Below are positions 54,494 to 64,000 of a DNA stretch of 64,000 nt, in pieces. Origin of the DNA: Aeromonas sp. FDAARGOS 1405. Lineage in GTDB: Bacteria > Pseudomonadota > Gammaproteobacteria > Enterobacterales > Aeromonadaceae. The first letter of the stretch is position 1; every line of letters begins with the position of its first letter. The DNA lies in contig NZ_CP077311.1 in assembly GCF_019048265.1 (NCBI RefSeq), positions 3,605,001 through 3,669,000 of the forward strand, in the 5' to 3' direction. The notes under the pieces were generated by a model that saw nothing but the letters and a program-made list of their open reading frames with translations, made no database searches and was not told the origin of the DNA. The position numbers and the translations under genes were made by a program.

Positions 54494-55360
54494 CTATCCA
54501 CCGCTTGACTTGGTGGACGATACATTTTGTTCTGAATACCTGACCAGCCGACTTGCCATGTCTTCCATGTTGTGACCTGCCTGCATCGCCAGTTTGAGCG
54601 CTACCAGCTCCGCCTGCTGGCAGTCCAGTTGACGCAAACGGACAGTGATCTTTTGCTTCAACTGCTGCCGCAGTTTCGTCTGCTTGTGGGTGCCCCCCTG
54701 CTCTGCTCGCAACCTCCGCCGCCATTGACGCCAATCCTGCAACTGGCCGAGTCGTTCCTGCCAGTGAGTCAGGGTACTCAACCAGCCGGGATCTCCACTC
54801 CCCAGATCCAGCAACAGTTCCACGCCATAACGGGCCTGCTTGATCTCGAGGCGCAGCCGATGCCAGCGGCGCAACTGTTGCTGACGGGAGCTGACAGATT
54901 TCCCAACGCAGGGAATAGGTTCATCGAGAGCGCTCTGCGCCTCATCAAGGCGCAGGGCCAGATGCTGCAGATAGAGGAACGCCAATGCCCGCGCATCCTG
55001 CACCTGCGCCACCACCGCAAGCCAGCGGGCCAATCGCCGCGACAACAGGGGCACGCGACAGGCCGATTTGTGGGTATTGCCAGTGCTGGCAGGCAGCTTG
55101 CCAAAACGCTCGGCGTAGACCTGAGCATCCCGTAGTGCAGAGAGCCGCCCGACCGAGCGCAGCAGACGCCGCTCCAGCTCGGGATGATAGGTGAGTGGTC
55201 GCCACAGGGCGAGCAGTGCCAGCAAGCGGCGCGCCGCGATACGGTAGCCATGCACGGCCGGTTCGCTGGCCTCTTCGCGCACCGCTCGCGCCGCCTCCTG
55301 ATAACGGGCGACCCAGCTTGTTGCCTGAGTCAGCAACAGACCTTCCTTGTCAGCGTCCAT
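54494..55360 (-). CDS. CHAD-domain protein
   Basis: A 288-residue protein made of the all-helical CHAD domain rich in conserved His, Arg and Lys: VHGYRIAARRLLALLALW (about 36-53), LSALRDAQVYAERFG (about 73-87) and HRLRLEIKQARYGVELLL near 166. CHAD domains bind inorganic polyphosphate and are found on polyphosphate granules; no CYTH domain is attached. It is 15 bases after the acylphosphatase gene and probably cotranscribed. Its last 25 residues vary and could be a tail of no conserved role. Confidence 0.82.
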   Translation of the reverse strand: MDADKEGLLLTQATSWVARYQEAARAVREEASEPAVHGYRIAARRLLALLALWRPLTYHPELERRLLRSVGRLSALRDAQVYAERFGKLPASTGNTHKSACRVPLLSRRLARWLAVVAQVQDARALAFLYLQHLALRLDEAQSALDEPIPCVGKSVSSRQQQLRRWHRLRLEIKQARYGVELLLDLGSGDPGWLSTLTHWQERLGQLQDWRQWRRRLRAEQGGTHKQTKLRQQLKQKITVRLRQLDCQQAELVALKLAMQAGHNMEDMASRLVRYSEQNVSSTKSSGG

Positions 55361-55375
55361 CTCGTCTCCGCCCCT

Positions 55376-55648
55376 TCAGTTGGTGTGAAAGCCCTGACCG
55401 GTGGGAGGCAGCGCCTCTTCATACTCCATCCGGGTCACCCTAGCGGTGCGCGGGCCATGCTCCAGCCACCCCAGCATCATCTGCACCCCCTGTGCGGGGC
55501 CGCTGATCAGGATCTCCACCGAGCCATCCTCCAGGTTGTAGGCATGGCCCCGCAAACCCAGTTGCAGCGCCCGCTCACGGGTGAAATAGCGAAATCCCAC
55601 CCCCTGCACCTGCCCCCACACCCGAATGACAAACGATTGCTCTCCCAT
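55376..55648 (-). CDS. yccX: Acylphosphatase
   Basis: A 90-residue enzyme hydrolysing carboxyl-phosphate bonds. The family signature VWGQVQGVGFRYFTRERA includes the catalytic Arg, and LEDGSVEILISGP covers the catalytic Asn region (NLEDGSVE). E. coli has yccX beside rlmI; here a chemoreceptor and flagellin separate them. Confidence 0.94.
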   Translation of the reverse strand: MGEQSFVIRVWGQVQGVGFRYFTRERALQLGLRGHAYNLEDGSVEILISGPAQGVQMMLGWLEHGPRTARVTRMEYEEALPPTGQGFHTN

Positions 55649-55730
55649 TTCTCACACCTTCCGCTTAAGAAAAAATTTCCCGAGACGATAATGTGCCCGA
55701 CACTCTATCTCTGCAGGATGCAGCTCCATT

Positions 55731-57161
55731 ATGAAAGAAGTTAAATTCCGGTGGGTTGACCGCTATCTCATTCACCTCACCATCAGTGAAAAATTCCATA
55801 TCGCGTTCTGGTTACCTCTCTTCATCATCGCCTTTCTCAGCTGGTACATGCTGGCGGCCAGCCATCAGCAGGAGGTCTCCCTGCGGGTAGCGCAGTTGCA
55901 ACAACGGGTCGAGACCACGGCGCAACTGGTCAGCCAGCAGCCAACGCTCACTCTGCCAGCCGATCTGCGCATCCAGCCACAAGGGGTGAGCGGGCTCGAA
56001 CAGCAGGGCGATCGCTACCGCTTCACCGCACCAGCGGGTCAGGCTGGCTATGTGACCGGCGAGCTCGACACCAGTACGTCCTCAATGTGGGATGATCAGG
56101 GCACCACGCTCACCATGATTGGCGCGCTGGCAGCCCTGATGGCGCTGGTGATCCACTACATGATGACCTTTGTCTCCGGAGCGCTTTACTCCACCAACAA
56201 GGCGTTGCAAACCGTGGCGGACGGCGATCTCACCTTCCGACTCAACTTCTTCCCGGTGCGAGACGAGTTCTCCACCCTGGCGGGCAGCATCGACCGCTTT
56301 ACCGACCGCCAGCACCAGATCGTCAAACTGGTGGAGGAGTCTGCCGAAGCGCTGACCATGGCAGCCGACGAGTTTCGTGATCATGCCTGCGAAGGCGAGA
56401 CCATGGCGCGTTCCCAGCGCCAGCACATGGATTCACTGGCCACTGCCATGGAGCAGATGTCGGCGGCGATCCGCGAAGTAGCGCGCAATGCCAACGACAC
56501 CCTGCTGCAGACCCGACAATCGAGCGAAGAGGCGGCCAATGGCGCCAACCGGGTGGCCCGCACCATCGAAGCGATCCGTACTCTGGCCGACGAGATTGGC
56601 AACGCCTCCGGCGCGGTCGAGCGGCTCACCCACAATGCCAACCGGATCAACGAGGTGGTCAACGTCATCAACGCCATCTCCCAGCAGACCAACCTGCTGG
56701 CCCTCAACGCAGCTATCGAAGCGGCCCGAGCCGGTGAGCAGGGTCGCGGCTTTGCAGTGGTGGCGGATGAAGTGCGTACCCTCGCCAGCCGTACCCAGCA
56801 GGCGACGGTGGAGATCCAGCAGATGATCGAAGAACTGCAGACCGGTACCGGCGCGCTGAACGAGATCATGGAACAGACTGTAGGACGCGCCGCCAGCAGC
56901 CAGCAGCTCATCAGCGAGGTGGGGCTGGATATCGAAAAACTGAGCAACCACAGCGATGCGGTGCTGGAGATGAGCACCCAGATCGCCACCTCCAGCGAGG
57001 AACAGAGCTCGGTCGCCGCCGAGATCACCCACAATCTGGATCAGGTGCGCCATGAGGCGGCGCAGGTGGAAGAGTCCGCCAGTGCCTCGGTAGCCGGTAC
57101 GCAGGGGCTGAAAGCCACCGCCAACGAGCTGACCCAGGCACTCAAGGGGATCACTCTCTGA
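55731..57161 (+). CDS. Methyl-accepting chemotaxis protein
   Basis: A 476-residue chemoreceptor. TM1 lies about 23-44, a short periplasmic domain of about 80 residues (45-125) has no recognised ligand fold, TM2 is at about 126-148, HAMP follows to about 200, and the signalling domain occupies the rest. The hairpin tip reads [19 protein letters not shown] and [12 protein letters not shown]. There is no C-terminal CheR-tether pentapeptide (ends LKGITL). The ligand is unknown. The next gene, convergent, is a flagellin. Confidence 0.92.
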   Translation: MKEVKFRWVDRYLIHLTISEKFHIAFWLPLFIIAFLSWYMLAASHQQEVSLRVAQLQQRVETTAQLVSQQPTLTLPADLRIQPQGVSGLEQQGDRYRFTAPAGQAGYVTGELDTSTSSMWDDQGTTLTMIGALAALMALVIHYMMTFVSGALYSTNKALQTVADGDLTFRLNFFPVRDEFSTLAGSIDRFTDRQHQIVKLVEESAEALTMAADEFRDHACEGETMARSQRQHMDSLATAMEQMSAAIREVARNANDTLLQTRQSSEEAANGANRVARTIEAIRTLADEIGNASGAVERLTHNANRINEVVNVINAISQQTNLLALNAAIEAARAGEQGRGFAVVADEVRTLASRTQQATVEIQQMIEELQTGTGALNEIMEQTVGRAASSQQLISEVGLDIEKLSNHSDAVLEMSTQIATSSEEQSSVAAEITHNLDQVRHEAAQVEESASASVAGTQGLKATANELTQALKGITL

Positions 57162-57200
57162 CGCTGCCGAATAGCATCCGGCAACAAGAAGCAATAAGAA

Positions 57201-57230
57201 AAGAGGCCACCCATTGGGTGGCCTCTTTGT
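57201..57230. terminator. Bidirectional terminator
   Basis: AAGAGGCCACCC and GGGTGGCCTCTT with an ATT loop, between the convergent chemoreceptor and flagellin genes. Confidence 0.88.
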
Positions 57231-57290
57231 CTTTATGGATAGTGACCATGAATGATAGCGACCAATTGCTATGCCGGCTGGCAGTCCCGC

Positions 57291-58805
57291 TCAGGATTGA
57301 AGCAAACTCAGGACCGCATTGGGGCGACTGTTTGCCTGACTCAAAATCGAAGCACTCGCCTGCTGCAAGATTTGGGTGCTGACCAAGCGCGCCGATTCCA
57401 CCGCCATGTCGGCATCCCGGATCCTTGAGCGGGCAGCGCTGAGGTTCTCATTGGCATTGGCCAGATTGCGTACCCGGGAATCCAGCGCGTTGGCTTGGGC
57501 CCCGAGCCGAGCGCGCTGAACACCCAGCTGTTTCATACCCACATCCAGGGTTTTGATGGCCCTGCTGGCGTTGTCTTCACTAAGAACATCAATGTTATCA
57601 ACGGTATATTTCTTCTTGTCCTCTTGATAAAAACCAAGCGCATTCAAGCTGGATCCCTGCATATCAATATTGGAATACTTGTCGCCTGATGAGCGCAGCT
57701 CCATCTGACCGATATACGTCGTCGATGTAACATCGGGTAACAGAGAGCTCAGAGAGGAACTACTGATCACCGGAGGCGCCGGTGGTGCTGGTTGCGGAGG
57801 GGGGGTTGTGCCATTGGCCAGCGCAAGGCTGTTGCCCTGAGCGCTATGCATGGTCAATGAATTGCTGGCGGGATTGCTGTTGTTGGAGGCACTCACATAA
57901 AAACCCAGACCTGCCGATTGCGCAGTACTGTTGATGCGTTGCACCACGGTTGCCATGATGGCACTATTTTTTGCTGTCGGATTGACCGGATCCCATCCGG
58001 TCATATCAATGCCTGTGGTCAAATCCACAGAGTGACCCGCCACATCGATATAGGAGGGTAATGCGGATAAATCGACCGCGGAGGCGACACAAAATGGCAG
58101 TTGTTGCGCTTGTACCGGCCCCTGATTATTGGGAAAGGTGGTGCCATTAATATCTGCCACGAACGCTTCCAGGGTTGAATAGTCCTTGTCAAAAGTGACG
58201 CCATTAAGGGTGATAGGCTGAGATGAAAGCTTGAGATCAGCAATGTCATACGCCCCTGGCTTGCTTCCTGCCGGACTGCGCGCTTGCCACTCCATCTCCC
58301 CCAGATTTTTGGTCTGGGCATTGAGATCGGTAATGACAGTATTCTGTCCTGCATAGGCACCGACCAAGAAGATACCTTCGTAACTCCCCGCCAGCAGGTC
58401 CTGTCCGGCAAACCGGGTACCTGTGGCAATCCGGTCCATCTCCAACTGCAGTTGCTTGAACTCAGCATTCAGGGCTACGCGATCCTCTGCCGTATTGGCA
58501 CCGCTTCCCGACTGCAGTGCCAGGGTGCGCATCCGCTGCATCAGGTTCACCGACTCATCAAGCGCCCCATCGGCGACGTTGATCACCGAGATCCCATCAT
58601 TGGCGTTGCGAATAGCGGTGTTGGTCCCGTTCACTTCACTGGTGAGGCGATTACTGATCTGCAAGCCTGCTGCATCATCAGCGGCACTGTTGATGCGCAA
58701 GCCGGATGAGAGTCGTCGATATACCGAATCCAGCATGTTGGATGATTGACCAAGATGGCGAGAAGTATTGAGGGCTGAAATATTGGTAGCGATGGAGAGG
58801 GACAT
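57291..58805 (-). CDS. Solitary flagellin with unusual variable domain
   Basis: A 504-residue flagellin with canonical ends: N-terminal SLSIATNISALNTSRHL to RNANDGISVINVADGALDE, and C-terminal LGVQRARLGAQANALDSR and ASASILSQANSRPNAVLSLL. These form D0/D1 of the filament. The middle (about 170-400) is long and contains a Cys (LPFCVAS) and a Pro-rich linker (TTPPPQPAPPAPPV), both uncommon in flagellins. ATG 58805 is taken from the family start. No chaperone (fliS), cap (fliD) or other flagellar gene is nearby. A sigma-28-type promoter lies upstream. Confidence 0.9.
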   Translation of the reverse strand: MSLSIATNISALNTSRHLGQSSNMLDSVYRRLSSGLRINSAADDAAGLQISNRLTSEVNGTNTAIRNANDGISVINVADGALDESVNLMQRMRTLALQSGSGANTAEDRVALNAEFKQLQLEMDRIATGTRFAGQDLLAGSYEGIFLVGAYAGQNTVITDLNAQTKNLGEMEWQARSPAGSKPGAYDIADLKLSSQPITLNGVTFDKDYSTLEAFVADINGTTFPNNQGPVQAQQLPFCVASAVDLSALPSYIDVAGHSVDLTTGIDMTGWDPVNPTAKNSAIMATVVQRINSTAQSAGLGFYVSASNNSNPASNSLTMHSAQGNSLALANGTTPPPQPAPPAPPVISSSSLSSLLPDVTSTTYIGQMELRSSGDKYSNIDMQGSSLNALGFYQEDKKKYTVDNIDVLSEDNASRAIKTLDVGMKQLGVQRARLGAQANALDSRVRNLANANENLSAARSRIRDADMAVESARLVSTQILQQASASILSQANSRPNAVLSLLQS

Positions 58806-58846
58806 GGACAGCTCGATACAGGAAAGATTCAAAATGGTCTCCCCCA

Positions 58847-58873
58847 CTATCGACATCATCAAATGACTCTTTA
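58847..58873 (-). promoter_or_regulatory. Sigma-28 (FliA) promoter of the flagellin gene
   Basis: On the minus strand, TAAAGAGT, 11 bases, then GTCGATAG. The E. coli consensus is TAAAGTTT, N11, GCCGATAA, so spacing is exact and 12 of 16 positions match. The start would be about 35 bases before the ATG. Confidence 0.8.
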
Positions 58874-59152
58874 GCGAAAATCACTATAAAGTAAGGTTAA
58901 AACGCTTTATTGGCTACATTGTGCACACATAGTGACCAGCACTGAACAAAAAACAAGCACAACCGACTGTGACATATAAGATAAACAGCGTGAAACGCCA
59001 ACATTGAGATTCTGCAAATCTTGCATATGCAACACTCGGGCGTTGTCCAGACGTACAATTCGTCACTCTGCCATATACCAGCAAAGGCTGGCTTAGCCGC
59101 ACTATTGCACATAGAATGTGGCCCCTTTTCTTTCTACCATCGGCAAACATCA

Positions 59153-60346
59153 ATGAGCGCTTCCATCTATCTCGTCAAAGGCCGCGAAAAATCCCTGCTG
59201 CGTCGCCACCCCTGGATCTTCTCCAAGGGGATTGAGCGGGTTCAGGGCAACCCCATTGACGGCGATACCGTCGAGATCTATGCCAACGATGGCAAGTGGC
59301 TCGCCCGTGGCGCCTGGTCAGGCAGCTCCCAGATCCGTGCCCGGGTCTGGACCTTCGACAAGGATGAGACCGTCGATCTCGACTTCTTTATCCGTCGCCT
59401 CAAATATGCGCAAGAGTCTCGCGATCCGCTGATCAAGCGTCAGGGTCTCACCGGCTATCGCCTCTGCGCCGCCGAATCCGACGGCCTGCCGGGTCTGACC
59501 ATCGACCGTTATGCCGATTTTCTGGTGTGCCAGATCCTCTCTGCCGGTGCCGAGTTCCAGCGTGAGCTGATAACGCAAGCACTGCGTACCCTCTACCCAG
59601 AGTGCAGCATCTATGAGCGCTCCGATGTGGCAGTGCGCAAGAAGGAAGGGCTGAAAGAGCGCACCGGCGTTATCTATGGCGAGACCCCGAACGAGCCGGT
59701 GGTCATCGAGGAGAACGGTGGCGTCAAGATCCTGGTAGACATTCGCAACGGCCACAAAACCGGTTTCTATCTGGATCAGCGGGACAACCGTCAGGCTGCC
59801 GCCAAGTACACCGAAGGCAAGCGGGTGCTCAACTGCTTCTGCTACACCGGCGGGTTTGGCGTTTATGCCCTCAAGGGCGGCGCCAAGGAAGTGGTCAACG
59901 TCGATCTCTCCCAGAATGCGCTGGATATCGCCCGCCAGAACGCCGAGCTGAACGGGCTGGATACCAGCAACACCCAGTTTGTCCGTCACGACGTATTCAA
60001 GCTGCTGCGGGAATACCGCGAGAAGGGCGAGAAGTTCGATGTCATCGTGCTGGATCCGCCCAAGTTTGCCGAGAGCAAGGCCCAGCTGCTTGGCGCCTGC
60101 CGTGGCTACAAGGACATCAATATGCTGGCGTTCCAGCTGCTGGCGCCGGGTGGCGTGCTCTTGACCTACTCCTGCTCCGGCCTGATGGAGCAGAGCCTGT
60201 TCCAGAAGATAGTGGCCGATGCGGCGCTCGACGCCGGTCGCGATGCCCAGATCCTGGAGCTACTCTCCCAGGCCTCCGATCACCCCATCGGTACCGCCTA
60301 TCCGGAAGGCTTCTACCTCAAGGGTCTGGTGGTACGCGCCCGCTGA
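59153..60346 (+). CDS. rlmI: 23S rRNA m5C1962 methyltransferase RlmI
   Basis: A 397-residue enzyme with an N-terminal PUA domain (about 1-75; [17 protein letters not shown]) and a C-terminal Rossmann methyltransferase: [26 protein letters not shown] and catalytic-region DPPKFAES followed by YSCSGLM. ATG 59153 begins the homology. In E. coli it adjoins yccX; here 3.5 kb with chemotaxis genes intervenes. Confidence 0.95.
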   Translation: MSASIYLVKGREKSLLRRHPWIFSKGIERVQGNPIDGDTVEIYANDGKWLARGAWSGSSQIRARVWTFDKDETVDLDFFIRRLKYAQESRDPLIKRQGLTGYRLCAAESDGLPGLTIDRYADFLVCQILSAGAEFQRELITQALRTLYPECSIYERSDVAVRKKEGLKERTGVIYGETPNEPVVIEENGGVKILVDIRNGHKTGFYLDQRDNRQAAAKYTEGKRVLNCFCYTGGFGVYALKGGAKEVVNVDLSQNALDIARQNAELNGLDTSNTQFVRHDVFKLLREYREKGEKFDVIVLDPPKFAESKAQLLGACRGYKDINMLAFQLLAPGGVLLTYSCSGLMEQSLFQKIVADAALDAGRDAQILELLSQASDHPIGTAYPEGFYLKGLVVRAR

Positions 60347-60370
60347 TCGGTCGTCATATTCCCTTGTGAT

Positions 60371-60397
60371 CAATCAGGCCCCTTGCGGGCCTGATTG
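60371..60397 (+). terminator. Terminator after rlmI
   Basis: CAATCAGGCC and GGCCTGATTG around CCTTGCG; the T-tract is short, so efficiency is uncertain. Confidence 0.65.
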
Positions 60398-60689
60398 CTT
60401 TGCATCGTATGGTGCCTGAGCCTGACGCTCGTCCCGATTCCCCCTCTCTGCTTTATTCGCATTCCTTCTCCTCCTCTTTTGCTGCCATCGCCCCACTTCT
60501 TCTCTGTTTAAATTACTTTGCACAATAACTGCACATTTATGATTTAAATCACACCCGTATGACTCTCTTTTCCGTAGTGTGATCCCGCCTGCGGCAGCCA
60601 AGCCGGGGCAACCGTCCCATCAGGATTGATGGACGGCACAACAACAAAATAGATGTCAGGCCAAGCTGAACATCACAAAGGATCCCGTT
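60398..60689. other. Intergenic stretch before the acyltransferase gene
   Basis: No gene is seen. A hairpin of CCGTC and GACGG extended by CATCA and TGATG (60613-60637, one bulged C) lies about 50 bases before the acyltransferase start and could be a leader structure. The rest is pyrimidine-rich and featureless by eye. Confidence 0.4.
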
Positions 60690-61874
60690 ATGAATCAATC
60701 ATTGCCGCTGTTAACGCCGCTGCGGGGCATCGCTGCCCTGATGGTGGTGCTGTTCCATGCCCGCTTGCTGCTCTTTCCCCAGTGGATGGAGTCGATCGCA
60801 GGCCACACCCAGCTCATCGAGAATGGCTACCTCTGGGTCGACCTGTTCTTTATTTTGAGCGGCGTGGTGCTGGCCCATGTCTATGGCGAGGCCTTCACCC
60901 GCACGCCCCGCACCGTGAGCTATGGCCGTTTTCTCTGGCTGCGGCTGACCCGTGTCTACCCCCTCTATCTGGTGACCCTGCTGCTGCTGGTCGGCTGGGA
61001 GCTTTACAAGGCGCAGCACGGGGTGGGCTTCTACGCCGGCCCCTTGTTCAAGATGTGGGAGTGGGAAGGGATGCCCCCCTTCGGCTCCCCCTTCACCCCG
61101 GCCGAGGCGCTGCCGAGCGCCTTCCTGCTGCTGCAGGTGATGACCGATCACGGGCTGACCTGGAACTTCGCCGCCTGGTCGCTCAGCGTGGAGTGGATCA
61201 GCTACCTGCTGTTCCCGCTGCTGATTCCCCTCGCAGTCACCCGCAGTCGCTGGAGCCATCTCGCCCCCCTGCTGGCGCTGACGGTGCTGGCCTTTATCGT
61301 GCACAGTCGCGGCACCCTGGATGTCACCAGCGGCGCCTTAGCGGTGGGGCGCGGGGTGAGTGAATTTGTGCTCGGCCTCTGGCTGCTGCCGAGGGTCAAG
61401 GCCGCGCAAGGCGTGCCCATGATGAAGCGAGATCTGCCGCTGCTGGTCGCCTTTGTGCTGCCCTTCGCGCTGATGCAGTTCACCATGACGCCACCACTGA
61501 CACTGCTGCTGATCGCCTCCTACGTGCTGCTGATCTGGATTGCCGCCTGCCAAGGCAATCGCCAAAGCACGCTGCTGCGCCTCCTGGATAACCGCTTCAC
61601 CAACTGGCTGGGGGATCTCTCCTACTCTATCTACCTGCTCCATGCGCTGGTGCTGCTCACCGGCTGCGAGCTCATCCACTATCTGGCACCGGGGCTCACC
61701 GAGTGGTGGTATGGCCAGACCAACCCGCTGCTGGGGGTTGTGGCAACCTTACTGATGCTGGCGGTGCTGATCGGCCTCTCGGCATTGAGCTACAACCTGC
61801 TGGAGCGACCACTGCAACGGCGCCTGCGCCGCTGGGGCAAGTCACGGCAACCGGCGCTGGAGCAAGCCGGATAA
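60690..61874 (+). CDS. Acyltransferase 3 (OafA/YrhL-like) membrane protein
   Basis: A 394-residue integral membrane protein with about ten hydrophobic helices. The family signature near the N-terminus is present: LRGIAALMVVLFHARLL (Arg and His) and VDLFFILSGVVLAHVYG, plus LSVEWISYLLFPLL near 170. Such enzymes O-acylate periplasmic glycans, lipopolysaccharide or antibiotics. The C-terminus lacks an SGNH domain. The acceptor is not evident; no glycan gene cluster adjoins it. AAGGAT precedes the ATG. Confidence 0.88.
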   Translation: MNQSLPLLTPLRGIAALMVVLFHARLLLFPQWMESIAGHTQLIENGYLWVDLFFILSGVVLAHVYGEAFTRTPRTVSYGRFLWLRLTRVYPLYLVTLLLLVGWELYKAQHGVGFYAGPLFKMWEWEGMPPFGSPFTPAEALPSAFLLLQVMTDHGLTWNFAAWSLSVEWISYLLFPLLIPLAVTRSRWSHLAPLLALTVLAFIVHSRGTLDVTSGALAVGRGVSEFVLGLWLLPRVKAAQGVPMMKRDLPLLVAFVLPFALMQFTMTPPLTLLLIASYVLLIWIAACQGNRQSTLLRLLDNRFTNWLGDLSYSIYLLHALVLLTGCELIHYLAPGLTEWWYGQTNPLLGVVATLLMLAVLIGLSALSYNLLERPLQRRLRRWGKSRQPALEQAG

Positions 61875-61908
61875 GCTAATCTCGCCCTGTCTGGATGAGT
61901 TGACGGCT

Positions 61909-62337
61909 TTATGCCAACTCATCCAGTACCAGTTCATCCAGACTGCTCATCACCCAGGCGCTCGGGTGCTGGCTAAATCCGAGCTTGGGGTAGTACGCCA
62001 CCGCCTGCGGCGCGGCCAGCAGGATCAGCTTGCAGCCGGGCTGCAATTGTAAAAACGTCTCGCGAATAAGGGCTTTGCCAATCCACTGCCCCTGCACTGA
62101 CTCAGCTACCGCCAGATCCGAGAGGTAGCAACAAAAATGAAAATCGGTCACCGAGCGAGCCACCCCGACCAGGGTCTCGCCCTGCCAAGCGGTGATCAGC
62201 AAATTGGCGTTATCCAGCATGCCCTGCAGGGTGTCCGGATGGTCCAGCGGCCGTCTCGCCCCCAGCGAGGTCTGCGCCAACAACGCCGCAAACTGCGCCG
62301 TGGTGATGGGGTGGTTAACCAAAAATGTGGTGGACAC
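61909..62337 (-). CDS. GNAT-family N-acetyltransferase
   Basis: A 142-residue acetyltransferase. The acetyl-CoA site is SDLAVAESVQGQWIGKALI (Q/R-x-x-G-x-G/A variant) and the C-terminal block AVAYYPKLGFSQ is typical. The GTG at 62337 is chosen because AGGAG is 6 bases upstream; longer frames have no site. The substrate is unknown. It is divergent from selD. Confidence 0.85.
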   Translation of the reverse strand: MSTTFLVNHPITTAQFAALLAQTSLGARRPLDHPDTLQGMLDNANLLITAWQGETLVGVARSVTDFHFCCYLSDLAVAESVQGQWIGKALIRETFLQLQPGCKLILLAAPQAVAYYPKLGFSQHPSAWVMSSLDELVLDELA

Positions 62338-62742
62338 TAAGCTCTCCTGTTGTAGATCGGCGGTTGCGTGCTTTTGGTCTCTTTGGCGTTCTTTTTGCTG
62401 CATCTGTACTGCAATCAATCAGCCAGCGCCGGATCCAGACCGATGACAGGCAAGTGCGGGCAATTCCCTGCTGTTTATGTGAATTCCTGTTCGAACCCCA
62501 AGGGGCAAATGTGGCATAATGCCCCGTCCTGTGGCCCTTGGCGGGGCTGCGCTGGCGTACCTTGTCGCCCATTTCTTCCCCGTCCGGCCTGGCGGTCTTT
62601 CATAACTGCCAGTCATCGCTGCCCCTGTTGGCACCGAGGCCACCCATATTTGCGGCTTCTTGTCTTCCTCACTACAAGGCCGCCCATTGACCAAGACGGC
62701 TCCACAGAGCCTCTGCTCTGTTTGCAAATAAAAGGGGTAAGT
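62338..62742. other. Intergenic region before selD
   Basis: About 400 bases separate the GNAT start from selD. A CATAAT -10-like hexamer occurs near 62515. A TTCGAACC at about 62492 recalls a tRNA T-loop, but no acceptor stem or anticodon arm surrounds it. I see no gene here. Confidence 0.4.
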
Positions 62743-63780
62743 ATGTCTTCCATTCGTCTGACCCAATACAGCCACGGCGCTGGCTGCGGCTGCAAAATCT
62801 CTCCCAAGGTACTCGACACCATCCTCAAGAGCCAGATCCCGGGCTTCAACGACCCGACCCTGATCGTTGGCAACAGCAGCAAAGATGACGCGGCCGTGGT
62901 CGATATCGGCAACGGTCAGGGCATTGTCTCCACCACCGACTTCTTCATGCCCATCGTCGATGACCCCTTCACCTTTGGCCGCATCGCCGCCACTAACGCC
63001 ATCAGCGATATCTATGCCATGGGCGGCAAGCCCATCGTCGCCATCGCCATCCTCGGCTGGCCCATCAATACCCTGCCCGCCGAAGTGGCCCAGCAGGTGA
63101 TCGACGGCGGCCGTCAGGTGTGCCATGAAGCGGGGATTTCGCTGGCCGGTGGCCACAGTATCGATGCCCCCGAGCCCATCTTCGGCCTCGCGGTGACCGG
63201 TATCGTGCCCCTTGACGCCATCAAGCAGAACGATACCGCCAAGGTGGGTGACACCCTCTATCTGACCAAGCCCCTTGGTATCGGTATCCTCACCACCGCC
63301 CAGAAGAAGGGCAAGCTCAAACCTGAACACGAGCAGCTGGCCCCCAACGCCATGTGCACCCTCAACAAGATTGGCCAGCGCTTTGCCGAGCTGCCGGGTG
63401 TGCACGCCATGACCGACGTCACCGGTTTTGGTCTGGCTGGCCATCTGCTGGAGATGTGTGAAGGATCCAATGTCAGTGCCCGCCTCGACTTCAAGGCGCT
63501 GCCGCTGCTGGATGAGGTGGATTACTACCTGAGTGAGGGCTGCGTTCCGGGCGGTACCCTGCGCAACCACGACTCCTACGGCCACAAGCTGGATGCCATG
63601 GACGATCGCACCCGCAACATCATGTGCGACCCGCAAACCAGCGGCGGCCTGCTGGTCGCCGTGGGTAAAGAGAGCGAAGCCGAGCTGCTCGCCATCGCGC
63701 AAGAAGCTGGCCTAGAACTCTCGCCCATCGGTCAGATCAAGCCCCTTGAGGGCTCCCGCTTTATCGAGATTGTCCAATGA
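62743..63780 (+). CDS. selD: Selenophosphate synthase SelD
   Basis: A 345-residue ATP-dependent enzyme making selenophosphate. The catalytic Cys and Lys appear in AGCGCKISP near residues 15-19, so the active site uses Cys rather than selenocysteine. Gly-rich and Asp-rich ATP/Mg blocks are [22 protein letters not shown] and GGHSID. It overlaps mnmH by ATGA, so the pair supports selenouridine tRNA modification. Confidence 0.96.
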   Translation: MSSIRLTQYSHGAGCGCKISPKVLDTILKSQIPGFNDPTLIVGNSSKDDAAVVDIGNGQGIVSTTDFFMPIVDDPFTFGRIAATNAISDIYAMGGKPIVAIAILGWPINTLPAEVAQQVIDGGRQVCHEAGISLAGGHSIDAPEPIFGLAVTGIVPLDAIKQNDTAKVGDTLYLTKPLGIGILTTAQKKGKLKPEHEQLAPNAMCTLNKIGQRFAELPGVHAMTDVTGFGLAGHLLEMCEGSNVSARLDFKALPLLDEVDYYLSEGCVPGGTLRNHDSYGHKLDAMDDRTRNIMCDPQTSGGLLVAVGKESEAELLAIAQEAGLELSPIGQIKPLEGSRFIEIVQ

Positions 63781-64000
63781 GTGAATTGCCACTGGCCACG
63801 GACTACGCCCAGATTTTTTTAGGCGATGTGCCGTTGATTGATGTGCGCGCCCCCATCGAGTTCAAGGAGGGGGCCTTCCCCTGCTCGACCAATCTGCCCT
63901 TGATGACAGACGATGAGCGCGCCCAGGTGGGGACCTGCTTCAAGAAGCAGGGTCAGGCCGCCGCCATTGAGCTTGGACACAAGCTGGTGGGGGGAGCAGT
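63777..64000 (+). CDS. mnmH: tRNA 2-selenouridine synthase MnmH (SelU/YbbB), 5' part
   Basis: The first 74 codons are visible; the gene continues beyond the window. The N-terminal rhodanese domain starts [14 protein letters not shown] and contains [11 protein letters not shown] and [12 protein letters not shown]. The catalytic rhodanese Cys lies further downstream. The enzyme replaces the sulfur of 2-thiouridine in tRNA anticodons with selenium from SelD. Confidence 0.93.
   Translation, partial: MSELPLATDYAQIFLGDVPLIDVRAPIEFKEGAFPCSTNLPLMTDDERAQVGTCFKKQGQAAAIELGHKLVGGA

Noticed and set aside
62480..62530. TTCGAACC suggesting a tRNA T-arm
   Set aside because: No matching stems, CCA end or anticodon arm around it.
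1..64000. CRISPR arrays, integron attC arrays, rRNA genes and complete insertion sequences
   Set aside because: None seen: no regularly spaced repeats, no transposase frames and no rRNA blocks, although the reading was by eye.

Overview
The window is a gene-dense, roughly 58-60% GC gammaproteobacterial chromosome segment. Protein sequences, the blend of Escherichia-like and Vibrio-like synteny, and the lipid-storage genes point to Aeromonas (an inference from recalled family sequences; no search was run). About 56 protein genes can be supported, plus one small RNA gene, one chromosome-dimer resolution site and several decayed genes.

Layout. 1-6336: the rlmL end, a glutaredoxin-like gene, uup, rmf (with a terminator-containing leader), fabA and lonH. 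6418-6445: a near-perfect dif site, which places the window at the replication terminus. 6435-8941: a small accessory patch against dif, with decayed genes and a tyrosine recombinase. 9193-10632: a long inverted repeat, LexA-controlled yebG and a lipase-like hydrolase. 10723-19379: a neutral-lipid storage locus with a Marinobacter-type fatty acyl-CoA reductase, a phasin, a patatin-like lipase, a TetR regulator, a TPR protein, a wax ester synthase/DGAT, a PHA-granule-system protein and an FFLEELY-motif protein. 19480-22961: the prpBCD methylcitrate operon. 23109-28504: a split letA, letB with seven MCE repeats, and rsmF, followed by a homologue of the sigma-S sRNA SdsR (about 28606-28694). 28731-30293: an RHH-like gene, a second tyrosine recombinase, and an 11-6-11 palindrome that resembles dif.

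30489-40911 is the classic yceD-rpmF-plsX-fabHDG-acpP-fabF-pabC-mltG-tmk-holB-tatD superoperon on the minus strand. 41030-46812: yceF, a phosphatase gene, rluC and rne with a long 5' leader. After an empty stretch of about 0.9 kb come pit (with a Pho-box-like repeat upstream), dcd, udk, mrp and metG. 54494-60346: a CHAD protein, an acylphosphatase, a chemoreceptor, a solitary flagellin with a sigma-28-type promoter, and rlmI. The window ends with an acyltransferase, a GNAT acetyltransferase, selD and the start of mnmH.

Functional themes. Membrane and storage lipids dominate: fabA and the fab superoperon make acyl chains, and the 10.7-19.4 kb locus appears able to reduce acyl-CoA to alcohols, esterify them and package the neutral lipid. 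prpBCD consumes propionyl-CoA, and LetAB moves lipids across the envelope. The points most worth follow-up are the storage-lipid locus, dif with its adjacent recombinase patch, the dif-like site upstream of the second recombinase, the rmf leader, SdsR, and the orphan flagellin/chemoreceptor pair.
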